In this document: positions 28,552 through 37,385 of the stretch, one piece after another
Layout: each line of letters starts with the position of its first letter
Numbering within the stretch: position 1 is the stretch's first letter
Source: Lysobacter antibioticus
GTDB lineage: Bacteria > Pseudomonadota > Gammaproteobacteria > Xanthomonadales > Xanthomonadaceae
Direction: 5' to 3'
Length of the DNA: 64,000 nucleotides
Assembly (NCBI RefSeq): GCF_001442535.1
Contig: NZ_CP013141.1
Coordinates: forward strand, 4,253,805 to 4,317,804
Translations under genes and position numbers: made by a program
Notes under the pieces: model-generated
What the model was told of the DNA's origin: nothing
The model's database searches: none
The model's input: the letters and a program-made list of their open reading frames with translations, nothing else

Positions 28552-30060
28552 ATGAGCGAAATCCCCGCCGCACGCCCGGTGCCGGCCGCGCGCGCGCCGG
28601 CGCGCCGCTGGTGGAGCGGGCTGTTCTGGAAATGCCTGCTGTCGATGCTGATCGCCTCGTGGATCAGCACCGCGCTGCTGTCCGGCCTGGACCTGTACCT
28701 GTCGCGCACCGAGGTGCGCGAGGCGATGGCGCCGCCGGTGCTGCAGGACGCGATGCAACGCGAATTGCAGCAGTTCGGCGCGCTGCCCGACCTGGCCATG
28801 ACTTCGCGCGCGCAATGCGAGGCGATCCTGCAGGCGTTGTTGGTGCGCATCGTCGGCATGGACTCGCAGGAGTGGATGAACTCGCACAGCTTCGCCGGCA
28901 GCACCCACGACGGCCGCTTGTCGATCCGCTATCGCGACCGCGACGGCCGCGTGTGCCGCTATCCCTCGCAGGCGAGTCCGCCGCTGGCGCAGACGCTGGA
29001 GGAAGTCGAGCAGGAAGCGGTGTCGTCGCATGCGCCGGTGCCGCGCCGGCACGAGCGCGAAGGCGACTGGATCAGCGCGGTGGCCTTGCCGCTGGCACGG
29101 ACCCCGGGCGCGACCCTCAGCGTCGGCCAGCACGCCGGCGGTTCGCTGGCGAGCTTCATGCACATGGACTCGGGCGACATCGAAAGCCTGGCGATCTATC
29201 TGGTGCTGATCAGCGCGATGTCGGCGATCGCCGTGGCGACCCTGCTGACGCGCCGGATCGGCCATGCCGAGCGCGCCGCGGATGCATGGGCCGCGGGCGA
29301 ACTCGGCGCGCGCATCCACGATACCGGCCGCGACGAATTCGGGCGCTTGTCGCAGCGTTTCGACCGCATGGCCGATGCGCTCGGCGAAGTGATCCAGGTG
29401 CGCCAGGCCTTGGCGGTATCGGAGGAGCGCAACCGCCTCGCCCGCGACCTGCACGACACCGCCAAGCAGCGCAGCTTCGCCCTCGGCCTGCAGCTCAGCG
29501 TGCTCGATCACCTGAGCCAGCGCGAGGGCGGCGAGCAGGACCCGCGCCAGATCACCTTGATCAAGGCTGCGCTCGGTTTGACCGGGCAACTGCAGCGCGA
29601 TCTGGCCGACGTGATCCAGCGGTTCTCGGCGCCGACCGTGGCCGAGCAGGGGTTGCGCAAGGCCATCGAGGATACCTGCTCGCATCTGCTCGCCGGCAGC
29701 GAGATCGAGTGGCGACTGTTGCTCGACGGCGTCGCCGAGCGCGGCCTGGGCGCCTGGCCGCAGCACGCCGGACAGTTGTTGCTGATCGCCACCGAGGCGG
29801 TGAGCAACAGCCTGCGCCACAGCGGCGCGCGCCGCATCGAGGTCGTCCTCAACAACTCCGGCAACCGCTACGGCTGGACCATCCAGGACGACGGCCGCGG
29901 CTTCGTCCCCAACGAACACGAGGCCACCGGCATGGGCCTGGCGAACATGCGCTTGCGCGCTCGCACGCTGCCCGGCGGGCGCTTCCGTCTCGCCAGCTCG
30001 CCCAGCGGCACGGTGGTGACCGTGTCGTTCACGTTGGAATCGCAGGGAATCCAGGCATGA
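28552..30060 (+). CDS. NarL-type sensor histidine kinase (HisKA_3)
   Basis: 502 residues from the ATG at 28552. The first span (24-50) and the second (212-232) bracket a periplasmic sensor domain of about 160 residues with no recognised fold. A HAMP linker (RRIGHAERAADAWAAGELGARI) follows. The phospho-acceptor is His301 in RDLHDTAKQ, the HisKA_3 motif. The ATPase has EAVSNSLRHSGA (N box), DDGRGF (G1) and GMGLANMRLRA (G2). It donates phosphate to the response regulator encoded by the next gene, which it overlaps by ATGA. The signal is unknown. The gene is divergent from the DUF418 gene. Confidence 0.93.
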   Translation: MSEIPAARPVPAARAPARRWWSGLFWKCLLSMLIASWISTALLSGLDLYLSRTEVREAMAPPVLQDAMQRELQQFGALPDLAMTSRAQCEAILQALLVRIVGMDSQEWMNSHSFAGSTHDGRLSIRYRDRDGRVCRYPSQASPPLAQTLEEVEQEAVSSHAPVPRRHEREGDWISAVALPLARTPGATLSVGQHAGGSLASFMHMDSGDIESLAIYLVLISAMSAIAVATLLTRRIGHAERAADAWAAGELGARIHDTGRDEFGRLSQRFDRMADALGEVIQVRQALAVSEERNRLARDLHDTAKQRSFALGLQLSVLDHLSQREGGEQDPRQITLIKAALGLTGQLQRDLADVIQRFSAPTVAEQGLRKAIEDTCSHLLAGSEIEWRLLLDGVAERGLGAWPQHAGQLLLIATEAVSNSLRHSGARRIEVVLNNSGNRYGWTIQDDGRGFVPNEHEATGMGLANMRLRARTLPGGRFRLASSPSGTVVTVSFTLESQGIQA

Positions 30061-30722
30061 GTACATCGGTATTGCTGGTCGACGACCACGAGGTGGTGCG
30101 CAAGGGCATCCGCAGCCTGTTGATGCTGACCGACGACTTCGAGGTCGTCGGCGAAGCCGGCGGCGGCGCCGAGGCGATCGAGCTGGCGCGCGAACTGGCG
30201 CCGGACTTGATCGTGATCGACCTGATGATGCCCGACGTCGACGGCGTCGAGGCGATCCGTGCGATCAAGGGCCTGAGCCCGCGCAGCGCCATCGCGGTGC
30301 TGACCTCGACCGACCAGGACGACCTGGCCTTCGCCGCGATCGAGGCGGGTGCGCAGTCGTTGTTGTTCAAGAGCATGCTCGGCGACGAGTTGTTGGCGAC
30401 CTTGCGCCGCATCGCCGGCGGCGAGGCGGTGATCCATCCCTTCGTCGCCCAGCGCATCCTCAAGGCGATGCGACGCAAGCGCGAGCCGCGCGAGGACCCG
30501 TTCGCCTGCCTGACCGAACGCGAGTTGGACGTCCTGCGCAAACTCGCCGAGGGCGGCAGCAACGCGCGCATCGCCGCGGCCTTGAACATCGGCGAGAAGA
30601 CGGTGAAGTCGCACCTGGGCAATGTCCTGGCCAAGCTGCACCTGGCCGACCGCACCGAGGCGGTCGCATTCGCCTGGCGCCGCGGCCTGATGTCGGCCGA
30701 ATCCGAGCACGGCGGCGGCTGA
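30057..30722 (+). CDS. NarL/LuxR-type response regulator
   Basis: 221 residues. The receiver domain (1-120) has Asp9/Asp10, the phosphorylation site Asp55 (LIVIDLMMPD), Thr85-Ser86 and Lys106. The C-terminal LuxR HTH (about 150-210) contains LTERELDVLRKLAEGGSNARIAAALNIGEKTVKSHLGNVLAKL. It overlaps the kinase stop codon by 4 bp, so the pair is translated together. Targets are unknown. A small hairpin (30758-30772) after the gene is a weak terminator candidate. Confidence 0.95.
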   Translation: MSTSVLLVDDHEVVRKGIRSLLMLTDDFEVVGEAGGGAEAIELARELAPDLIVIDLMMPDVDGVEAIRAIKGLSPRSAIAVLTSTDQDDLAFAAIEAGAQSLLFKSMLGDELLATLRRIAGGEAVIHPFVAQRILKAMRRKREPREDPFACLTERELDVLRKLAEGGSNARIAAALNIGEKTVKSHLGNVLAKLHLADRTEAVAFAWRRGLMSAESEHGGG

Positions 30723-31212
30723 AGGTTTCGGAGTCTTGCCTCGATAAGGCCTAGGGTATTCGGCTTCGCCGAAGTAAAGCGGAGCCCGCCTGCGCGGGAA
30801 TGTCGGCTGAGAGAGATGCCGCGGAACTTACCCAACGTCATCCCCGCGAAGGCGGGGATCCAGAGACTTCAGAGTGATGCTTCGGTGAAGCCCTGAGTCC
30901 TGCCTGTGCGGGGGGACGACGACAAATCACTCTCGCGGCGTCCCTCTCAAGCATCCGCGCGCGTTGTCGTAGCGCTTGATGCCAGATTCGGCAAAGTCAA
31001 ATTGATCGTTTCCGCTGCCTCGCTTGCCACGCAAGCGTCGTTAGTCATGCCTGTCCGACGACACAAACAGGTAGGGAGGCACACATGTCCCTGCGTTTGT
31101 GATCACTCAGGTCGCACGAAGATCGACCGAACACGATGCCGCCAAAGGCGTCGCACCGCTGCTTCAAGCGCCGCCACGCCGCGCTTTCGACACGATAAGG
31201 GACTACTGACCG
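30723..31212. other. Repeat-bearing intergenic region upstream of the subtilisin autotransporter
   Basis: 490 bp with no supported gene. It holds a hairpin repeat at 30840-30859 (ATCCCCGC GAAG GCGGGGAT), a type of short palindrome widely dispersed in proteobacterial genomes, and a related CCCGCC-TGC-GCGGG hairpin at about 30784-30797. From about 30970 the sequence becomes AT-richer (AAAGTCAAATTGATCG), as expected of the promoter of the downstream autotransporter gene. Confidence 0.55.
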
Positions 31213-34200
31213 ATGCAAGGCACTACCCGCACCACGCGTAACAGCGTTACCCGACGCATGCATTCCCGTACCCTGCTTTCGCTCGCCATCGTCGGCGGCC
31301 TGCTCGCCGTTTCGGCGTCGGCCTCGGCGCAGAACGCGAACACGATGGGCCAGCTCGGCAATCCCGACAGCTGGCGCAGCGACGAATTCAACGCCGATTG
31401 GGGCCTGGGCGCGATGAACGCCCACTACGCCTATGCGCGTGGCCTGACCGGCAAAGGCGTCCGCCTGGGCATGTTCGATTCTGGTTCGGCGCTGGCCCAT
31501 GCGGAGTTCGGCGGCCGCAACACCAACAGTATTTCCATCGGCAACGTCGCCCATTGCGCCGATCCCAGCATCGTCGCCGGCGACGGCGCTTGCGGAGCGA
31601 CCCGCGGCGACAAGCCCGGTTACGAATACACCGGCGTAGGCGCCGGCGTTCCGGATCGGATCCGCCAGCTCATCGCGCAACGTTTCGGCCTCGGCTTCCT
31701 CTACGACGATCACGGCACTCACGTCGCCGGCACCATCGGGGCCAACCGTGACGGCCAGGGCATGCACGGCGTCGCCTTCGCTTCCGACCTCACCGCTGCG
31801 CGAGTGTTCGGCGACACCTACAGCGAATGGCGATTGGATCCCGACGGCTTCTACCGTCCGCGTCCGCTCTACCGTACCGATCCGGAAGATCCGGCGACTA
31901 TGGACATGTACCAGCAGGCGCAGGCGCTGGGCACGCGTGTGCTCAACCACAGTTGGGGCCCGACCCGGCGCAATGCCACCTTGGCCGACCTGGAGGCGCA
32001 CTACGCCAGCGCCGGCGCAGGTTATGCGGTGTACGCGAGCATCTATGCGCCAGGTGCCGACGGCAAGCCGCAGTCCGACCTGATCCAGGTATGGGCGGCC
32101 GGCAACCAGAGCGGCGGCCTGGCGAGCATCGCAGCCACCCTGCCGCGCTGGCGGCCCGAGGCCGAGCCGTACTGGGTCAGTGTGGCCAACGTGCGCGAGC
32201 CCGAGGCGGCAGCGGGCGAGTCCGATTACGTCATCAACGACGGTTCCAGTATCTGCGGCATGAGCATGAACTGGTGCGTGTCGGCGCCGGGCACCGATAT
32301 CGCCAGCACCGTCGTCGGCGGCCGCATCGACGGCGCTGTGGAGCTGACCGACGATTACCTGCGTTTCCGCATCGACAACGAACAGCCCGAGTATGGCTAC
32401 GGCCTCAAAACCGGCACTTCGATGGCGGCACCGCACGTCACCGGCGCACTCGGCTTGCTGTTCGAACGCTTTCCGTACTTGAGCAGCCCGCAGGTGCGCG
32501 ACGTGCTGTTGACCACCGCACGCGATCTCGGCGCGCCGGGCGTGGACGAGATCTACGGCTGGGGCATGGTCGATCTTAAGAAAGCCATCGACGGCCCGGG
32601 CCAGATCCGCGTCGACACCAACGTGGTCATGGACCGCCCGGGCGGCGGCGCCAAGGTGTGGGACGGCAAGGCTTGGGACGACTGGCGCAACGACATCGGC
32701 GGCCCCGGCGTGTTGAGCAAGTCCGGACTGGGCTGGCTGCGCCTGAGCGGCAATAACAATTTCGGCGGCCTCAAGGTCAAGGACGGCGTGCTCGAACTGA
32801 CCGGCAACAACACCTACGCCGCGCAGGTGGAGGGCGGCACCTTGGTCGTCAACGGCACCCTGACCACGGCCTCGTTGCCGGTGCTCGCCGGCGGTGCGCT
32901 CGGCGGCAGCGGCCGCATCGTCGGCGACGTGCGCATCGAAGGCGCGGTCTCGCCCGGCAACTCGATCGGCACCCTCAGTGTGCAGGGCAACTACGTGCAG
33001 GCAGCGGGTTCGACCTATGTGGCCGAGCTGGCGGCCGGCGGCGCTTCCGACCGCATCGATGTGAGCGGCCAGGCCCGCCTGGAAGGCGGCAAGCTGGTGG
33101 TGCTGCACGCGCCGGGCCAGTACATGCTCGGCCAGTCGTTCAATCTGATCAGTGCGGCCGGCGGCGTCAGCGGCCAGTTCGCCTCGCTCGACCAGACCGC
33201 GTTCTCGCCGTTCCTCAAGTTCGGCCTGAGCTATGCGGCCAACCAGGTCGGCATCGACGTCACCCGCGGCGCCTCGCTCGCGGCGAGCGCGCAGACCGAC
33301 AACCAGCGCGCCGCCGCCGCCGCCGCCGACCGCCTCGCGATCGGCCAGGGCATTCCGCAGCCGCTGACCCAGTTGTTCCCGGAGCAGGCCTTGGCCGCGC
33401 TCGACGCGCTCAGCGGCGAAGCCCACGCCAGCCTGCGTTCGATCATGGTCGACGATAACCGCCATGTGCGCGACGCCGCCTTGGGCCGCGCGCGCGCCGG
33501 TCGCGGCGACTTCGCCGCGGATACGGCCGGCGAGTCCTCGCAGGGCGCCTGGGTGCAGTTGCTGAAGTCCGGCGGCACCCTCGACGGCGACGGCAATGCC
33601 GCACGCAACGAGTACAACGGCTCGGCCACCTTGCTCGGTTACGACTACCGCTTCGACGGCGGCTGGCGCATCGGCGTGCTCGGCGGCACCGGTCGCAGCG
33701 ACAACAACGACGCCCGCAACGACAAGGGCCGGATCAAGACCCGTCACCTGGGCCTGTACGCCGGCCAAAACTGGGGCGGTTTCGGCCTCAGCGCCGGCTT
33801 GGCTTTCGCCCGCCACGACGTCGACCTGGATCGCGACATCGCCTTCAACGGCTTCAACGACCGCGCCCGTTCCAACTACGACGCCGACAGTAAGCAGGGC
33901 TTCGTCGAAGGTGCTTACCGCTTCGATGCCGGCGCCTGGGCCTTCGAGCCGTATGCGCAGTTCGCCCAGGTGCGGGTGAAGAGCGACGGCTTCCAGGAAA
34001 GCGGCGGCGCCGCGGCGCTGACCGGCCGCAGCGCCGACAGCCGCGTGAACCTGTCGACGCTGGGGCTGCGTTTCAACGTCGACCTGAAGGGCTCGCAGCA
34101 GGAGCAGAGCTGGTTGAGCCTGCGCGGTGGCCTCGGCCGTCGCCATGCCAGCGGCGACCTCAACCCGGCGACCTCGGTGGCCTGGCGCGGCGGCAACACC

Positions 34201-34365
34201 TTCCAGGTGCATGGCGCACCGCTGGCCGACGACGCCACCTTGCTCGAAGCCGGCATCGCCGCACGCCTGAGCGCGAACGGTCTGTTGGAACTGAACTACA
34301 GCGGTCAGCTCGCCGATGAGGCGCACGACCACGGAGTCAACGCGCGGTATTCCCTGCGCTTCTAA
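31213..34365 (+). CDS. Subtilisin-family (S8) autotransporter serine protease
   Basis: 1050 residues with a long-type signal peptide cut near ASAQ (about 40). The subtilisin domain spans about 60-460 with catalytic Asp89 (GMFDSG), His167 (DDHGTHVAG) and Ser403 (TGTSMAAPH), plus the oxyanion Asn298 (AAGNQS). A single passenger-associated beta-strand repeat (NNFGGLKVKDGVLELTGNN, about 515-560) precedes a linker. The autotransporter barrel fills about 770-1050 and ends in ARYSLRF. The protease is expected on the cell surface or released outside, as with other S8 autotransporters of plant-associated and predatory Xanthomonadaceae. It has its own promoter region and terminator. Confidence 0.95.
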   Translation: MQGTTRTTRNSVTRRMHSRTLLSLAIVGGLLAVSASASAQNANTMGQLGNPDSWRSDEFNADWGLGAMNAHYAYARGLTGKGVRLGMFDSGSALAHAEFGGRNTNSISIGNVAHCADPSIVAGDGACGATRGDKPGYEYTGVGAGVPDRIRQLIAQRFGLGFLYDDHGTHVAGTIGANRDGQGMHGVAFASDLTAARVFGDTYSEWRLDPDGFYRPRPLYRTDPEDPATMDMYQQAQALGTRVLNHSWGPTRRNATLADLEAHYASAGAGYAVYASIYAPGADGKPQSDLIQVWAAGNQSGGLASIAATLPRWRPEAEPYWVSVANVREPEAAAGESDYVINDGSSICGMSMNWCVSAPGTDIASTVVGGRIDGAVELTDDYLRFRIDNEQPEYGYGLKTGTSMAAPHVTGALGLLFERFPYLSSPQVRDVLLTTARDLGAPGVDEIYGWGMVDLKKAIDGPGQIRVDTNVVMDRPGGGAKVWDGKAWDDWRNDIGGPGVLSKSGLGWLRLSGNNNFGGLKVKDGVLELTGNNTYAAQVEGGTLVVNGTLTTASLPVLAGGALGGSGRIVGDVRIEGAVSPGNSIGTLSVQGNYVQAAGSTYVAELAAGGASDRIDVSGQARLEGGKLVVLHAPGQYMLGQSFNLISAAGGVSGQFASLDQTAFSPFLKFGLSYAANQVGIDVTRGASLAASAQTDNQRAAAAAADRLAIGQGIPQPLTQLFPEQALAALDALSGEAHASLRSIMVDDNRHVRDAALGRARAGRGDFAADTAGESSQGAWVQLLKSGGTLDGDGNAARNEYNGSATLLGYDYRFDGGWRIGVLGGTGRSDNNDARNDKGRIKTRHLGLYAGQNWGGFGLSAGLAFARHDVDLDRDIAFNGFNDRARSNYDADSKQGFVEGAYRFDAGAWAFEPYAQFAQVRVKSDGFQESGGAAALTGRSADSRVNLSTLGLRFNVDLKGSQQEQSWLSLRGGLGRRHASGDLNPATSVAWRGGNTFQVHGAPLADDATLLEAGIAARLSANGLLELNYSGQLADEAHDHGVNARYSLRF

Positions 34366-34392
34366 CCCCCCGCCCGAAGGGGGAGCCCCCGG

Positions 34393-34428
34393 AGCCGCAA
34401 CGGCGCAAGCCGTTGCGGCTTCTTTTTT
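34393..34428 (+). terminator. Rho-independent terminator after the subtilisin autotransporter
   Basis: A 12-bp perfect stem (arms 34393-34404 and 34409-34420) with a GCAA tetraloop is followed by TCTTTTTT. It lies 28 bp past the stop codon and is one of the clearest terminators in the window. Confidence 0.93.
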
Positions 34429-34642
34429 GGGTTCGTCTGGGGGGCTAGGGGGGATTTGCTCCGGCTCTCACGAACCGTCGCCATCACCCACGGTCCGAGA
34501 GCCGCCCCCGCTCCATCGCCATCCACCACCCCCTAGCGTTGCGCCACACCGGCTTATGCCGGCGGCCGCATTCGGCGATGATGAGGCACCGCCGCCATCG
34601 CCCCGTGCATCGCGCCGGTTCCCAACGACTCCGGAGATGCGC

Positions 34643-35272
34643 ATGTTCGAGCTGTCGGCACTGTTGGCCTTCGCCGGTCTGGCCCTGGTCATGGTCCTCA
34701 CCCCGGGGCCGAACATGATCTATCTGGTCTCGCGCTCGATCTGCCAGGGCCGCAAGGCCGGGCTGATTTCGCTGGCCGGGGTCGGCGTCGGCTTCTTCTT
34801 CTATCTGTTCGCCGCCGCCTTCGGCATCACCGCGTTGTTGTTCGCGGTGCCGTTCGCCTACGACGCGTTGCGCATCGGCGGCGCGATGTATCTGCTGTGG
34901 ATGGCCTGGCAGGCGGTCCGGCCCGGCGGGCGTTCGCCGTTCCAGGTCCGCGACCTTGCCGCCGATAGCCCGCGCCGCTTGTTCACGATGGGCCTGCTGA
35001 CCAGTCTGTTGAACCCGAAGGTGGCGATGTTCTACCTCGCCCTGTTGCCGCAGTTCATCGACCCGCAGCGCAGCGTGATGTTGCAGTCGCTGCTGCTCGG
35101 CAGTCTGCAGATCGCGATCAGCGTCGGCGTCAACGCATTGATCGTGGCCGGCGCCGGCGGCATCGCGAACTTCCTGGCCGGACGGCCGCGCTGGGTGACC
35201 GCGCAGCGCTGGGTCATGGGCGGGGTGTTGTCGGGGTTGGCGGTGCGGATGGCGGTCGACGCCCGCCGCTGA
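34643..35272 (+). CDS. LysE/RhtB family amino-acid exporter
   Basis: 209 residues with six hydrophobic spans. The family motif LTPGPNMIYLVSRSI follows the first span, and LLTSLLNPKVAMFYLALLPQFID is the second conserved block. I chose the ATG at 34643 because GGAG lies six bases before it; the in-frame ATG at 34637 is too close to that site. These proteins export amino acids such as threonine, homoserine or lysine from the cytoplasm; the substrate is not readable. It converges on the DUF4031 gene with only three bases between the stops. Confidence 0.92.
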   Translation: MFELSALLAFAGLALVMVLTPGPNMIYLVSRSICQGRKAGLISLAGVGVGFFFYLFAAAFGITALLFAVPFAYDALRIGGAMYLLWMAWQAVRPGGRSPFQVRDLAADSPRRLFTMGLLTSLLNPKVAMFYLALLPQFIDPQRSVMLQSLLLGSLQIAISVGVNALIVAGAGGIANFLAGRPRWVTAQRWVMGGVLSGLAVRMAVDARR

Positions 35273-35275
35273 GGC

Positions 35276-35560
35276 TCAAGGGGCGCGGCCGGCGGCCTGG
35301 TCGCGCGCGCGCTGGATGATCGCGCGGACCTGGGCGCGGTCGCGATGGCGCGAAATCGCCACCGCGCCGAGCGCGATCGCGCGTTCGCGCATCTGCGCGG
35401 TAACGTCGTAGTGGCAGCCGCTGGCTTTGTCCTGGAACGATTCGCGGCGCTTGCCGAGCCGCGCCGCGAAGGCGTGCAACTCGTCGAGGCGGTCGGCCAT
35501 CAGATGCGCCCAGCGTTCGCCGCGCCAGGGCCACACGGCATCGTCGACGTACACGGTCAC
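35276..35560 (-). CDS. DUF4031 family small protein
   Basis: 94 residues from a GTG at 35560 with GGAGAG upstream. The N-terminus TVYVDDAVWPWRGERWAHLMAD and the LHAFAARLG ... HYDVTAQMRERAIALGAVAISRH block match the DUF4031 family, small cytoplasmic proteins without known function. The frame stays open far upstream, but that part is antisense to the VOC and DedA genes. Confidence 0.85.
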   Translation of the reverse strand: MTVYVDDAVWPWRGERWAHLMADRLDELHAFAARLGKRRESFQDKASGCHYDVTAQMRERAIALGAVAISRHRDRAQVRAIIQRARDQAAGRAP

Positions 35561-35704
35561 CGCATCTCTCCAGGGAATGAATCCAGTTGCGTCGGGGACG
35601 ATTCTGTCACGACGCGCGTCCGGCGGCCGTGCAGGCGACAGGCCGTGCCCAGTATCCGACAATCGCGGCATCGCGGGCGTCTTGCCTCGCCCGCAGGAGC
35701 CGTC

Positions 35705-36094
35705 ATGCGGATCTCGGCCATCCATCATGTCGCGATCATCTGTTCCGATTACCCACGCTCGAAGCATTTCTATACCCAGGTGCTGGGGCTGCGCGTGCTC
35801 GCCGAGGTCCATCGCGAGGCGCGGCGTTCGTACAAGCTCGACCTGGCCTTGCCCGACGGCGGCCAGATCGAACTGTTCTCCTTCCCCGAGCCGCCGCCGC
35901 GGCCGTCCTATCCGGAAGCCTGCGGCCTGCGTCACCTCGCCTTCGCGGTCGACGACATCGACGCTTGCGTGGCCGAGCTGCAGGCGCAGTCGATCGCGGT
36001 CGAGGCGGTGCGCGTCGACGAATACACCGGGCGCCGTTACACCTTCTTCGCCGACCCCGACGGCTTGCCGATCGAGTTCTACGAGCGCGGCTAA
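35705..36094 (+). CDS. VOC family protein (GloA2/YaeR-like glyoxalase fold)
   Basis: 129 residues; the ATG follows CAGGAG. It is a single vicinal-oxygen-chelate domain with metal-ligand candidates His8 (IHHVAI), Glu in QIELFSFP, His in LRHLAFAVDD and Glu in LPIEFYERG. The ending FFADPDGLPIEFYE is characteristic. The close family (YaeR/SMU1112c-like) has unknown substrate; methylglyoxal detoxification is only a guess. It converges on the DedA gene. Confidence 0.88.
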   Translation: MRISAIHHVAIICSDYPRSKHFYTQVLGLRVLAEVHREARRSYKLDLALPDGGQIELFSFPEPPPRPSYPEACGLRHLAFAVDDIDACVAELQAQSIAVEAVRVDEYTGRRYTFFADPDGLPIEFYERG

Positions 36095-36111
36095 GTCGCT
36101 GGGCTGCCGCC

Positions 36112-37029
36112 TCAGGCGTGGGCGACGAGGTGGCCGTGCTCGCGCCAGGCCTCGAAACCGCCGGCCAGCGGGCGCACGCGCTTGAAACCGCGCCGACGCA
36201 GTTCGCGCGCCAGGACCGCGGCCGAGGCTTCGTTCGGGCAATCGCAGTAGACGATGACCTCGTCGCGCGGTTCGAGAGCGACGTCGGCCAGCGAGGCCAC
36301 GAACACCGCACCGGGAATCCAGCCGGAGGCGTCGCGCTGCGGCTGCGAGCACACGTCGAGGATCATCGGGCCGTTGCCGTCTTCGAGCAGCCGATAGAGC
36401 TCCGGCACGGTGATCCGCGCCATGCGCAATTCGCGCAGGAACAGGCGGCGCTTGAGCAGTTTGTAGCCGACGAACGCGGCGATGGCCGCGGCCACCAGCA
36501 GCAGGCCGTAGCGGCCGAGCGTTTCCAGGCTGGCGAGCACGTCGTTGACGGCCTCGTGGAAGACCGCGCCGACCGCCACCGCGAGGCCGGCCCAGAGCAG
36601 GGCGCCGATGCCGTCGTAGAAGGCGAAGCGGCGCGCGCTGGTGCCGGTTTCGCCGGCCAGGGTGGTCGCGACCGCGGCGAAGCCGGGTACGAACTTGGCC
36701 ACCACCAACGACGGCGCGCCCCAGCGCGCATAGACGCCGCGGGTCATCAGCACGCACGAGTCCGGCGACAGCGAGACCTTGCACATCAGCCGCAGCAAGG
36801 CCGCGCCGATCCGGCGCCCGCCGAGATACCACAGGCTGTCGGCAAGCAAGGCGGCAAGCGCGGCGATCAACAGGATCGGCCACAGGCTCTGCTGCTGGTC
36901 CACCGCAATCGCGGCGGTGACGATGATCGGCGGATAGGCCGGCACCGGCAGCCCGCCCTGATCGAGGAACACGCTGACGAAGACCACGAGCAGCCCGTAG
37001 GTCTGGATCAGATGCAGCAGGGCGTCCAT
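36112..37029 (-). CDS. DedA family membrane protein fused to a rhodanese domain
   Basis: 305 residues. The N-terminal 200 are a DedA (SNARE-associated) domain with four to five spans, including VFLDQGGLPVPAYP, YLGGRRIG and KFVPGFAAVATTLAGE with the conserved glycine-rich signatures. After KRRLFLRELRMARITVPEL comes a cytoplasmic rhodanese domain (about 215-300, ILDVCSQPQRDASGWIPGAVFV ... VIVYCDCPNEASA) with the candidate active Cys262 in the expected loop. DedA proteins flip or transport lipids and need the proton gradient; rhodaneses carry sulfur or sense redox state. Fusions of the two exist elsewhere, but what the rhodanese adds is not established. Confidence 0.9.
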   Translation of the reverse strand: MDALLHLIQTYGLLVVFVSVFLDQGGLPVPAYPPIIVTAAIAVDQQQSLWPILLIAALAALLADSLWYLGGRRIGAALLRLMCKVSLSPDSCVLMTRGVYARWGAPSLVVAKFVPGFAAVATTLAGETGTSARRFAFYDGIGALLWAGLAVAVGAVFHEAVNDVLASLETLGRYGLLLVAAAIAAFVGYKLLKRRLFLRELRMARITVPELYRLLEDGNGPMILDVCSQPQRDASGWIPGAVFVASLADVALEPRDEVIVYCDCPNEASAAVLARELRRRGFKRVRPLAGGFEAWREHGHLVAHA

Positions 37030-37044
37030 CGGCCGGTCCTAAGA

Positions 37045-37121
37045 CCGCGTCACGCGGTCGGAAACATGAGCAGGCCGCGTCGCGCGGTCGGAAACATCAG
37101 CAAGCCGCGTCGCGCGGCCGG
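37045..37121. repeat. 30-bp tandem repeat with palindromic core
   Basis: Two full copies and one partial copy of a 30-bp unit beginning CCGCGTCGCGCGGTCGGAAA at 37045, 37075 and 37105. Each unit begins with the near-palindrome CCGCGTCGCGCGG. It lies just before the dedA start, within the region between divergent genes (37030-37385). The rest of that region holds no supported gene. Confidence 0.7.
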
Positions 37122-37385
37122 GGGGAGGCGTGGGCAAGCCAACGTGGCCAGGCCGCCTCGCACGGCTGCAAAGCCATCGACAGTTTCCGCCCGCGCCGCA
37201 TCCGCTGCAATCGCATGGCGGCGACGGATCGTTGCGGGCTTGGTATCGGCGCTGCGGTCGCCGGTCCGCCGTGTTCGGGCCCGATGCGGGTCCAAACTGC
37301 GGTCGCCGTAGCCTTGGGCGTCACATCGGCGGTCGCACAATGACCGGTGCCGGGTCGATGCGGCCGGCGGTCATGGGAGTATTCG

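Noticed and set aside
31045..34332. 1095-residue open frame on the minus strand opposite the subtilisin autotransporter
   Set aside because: It is antisense to a gene with a complete catalytic triad, signal and barrel. The product is Ala/Val/Gln/Arg-rich without domains, a usual artefact of GC-rich codon use.
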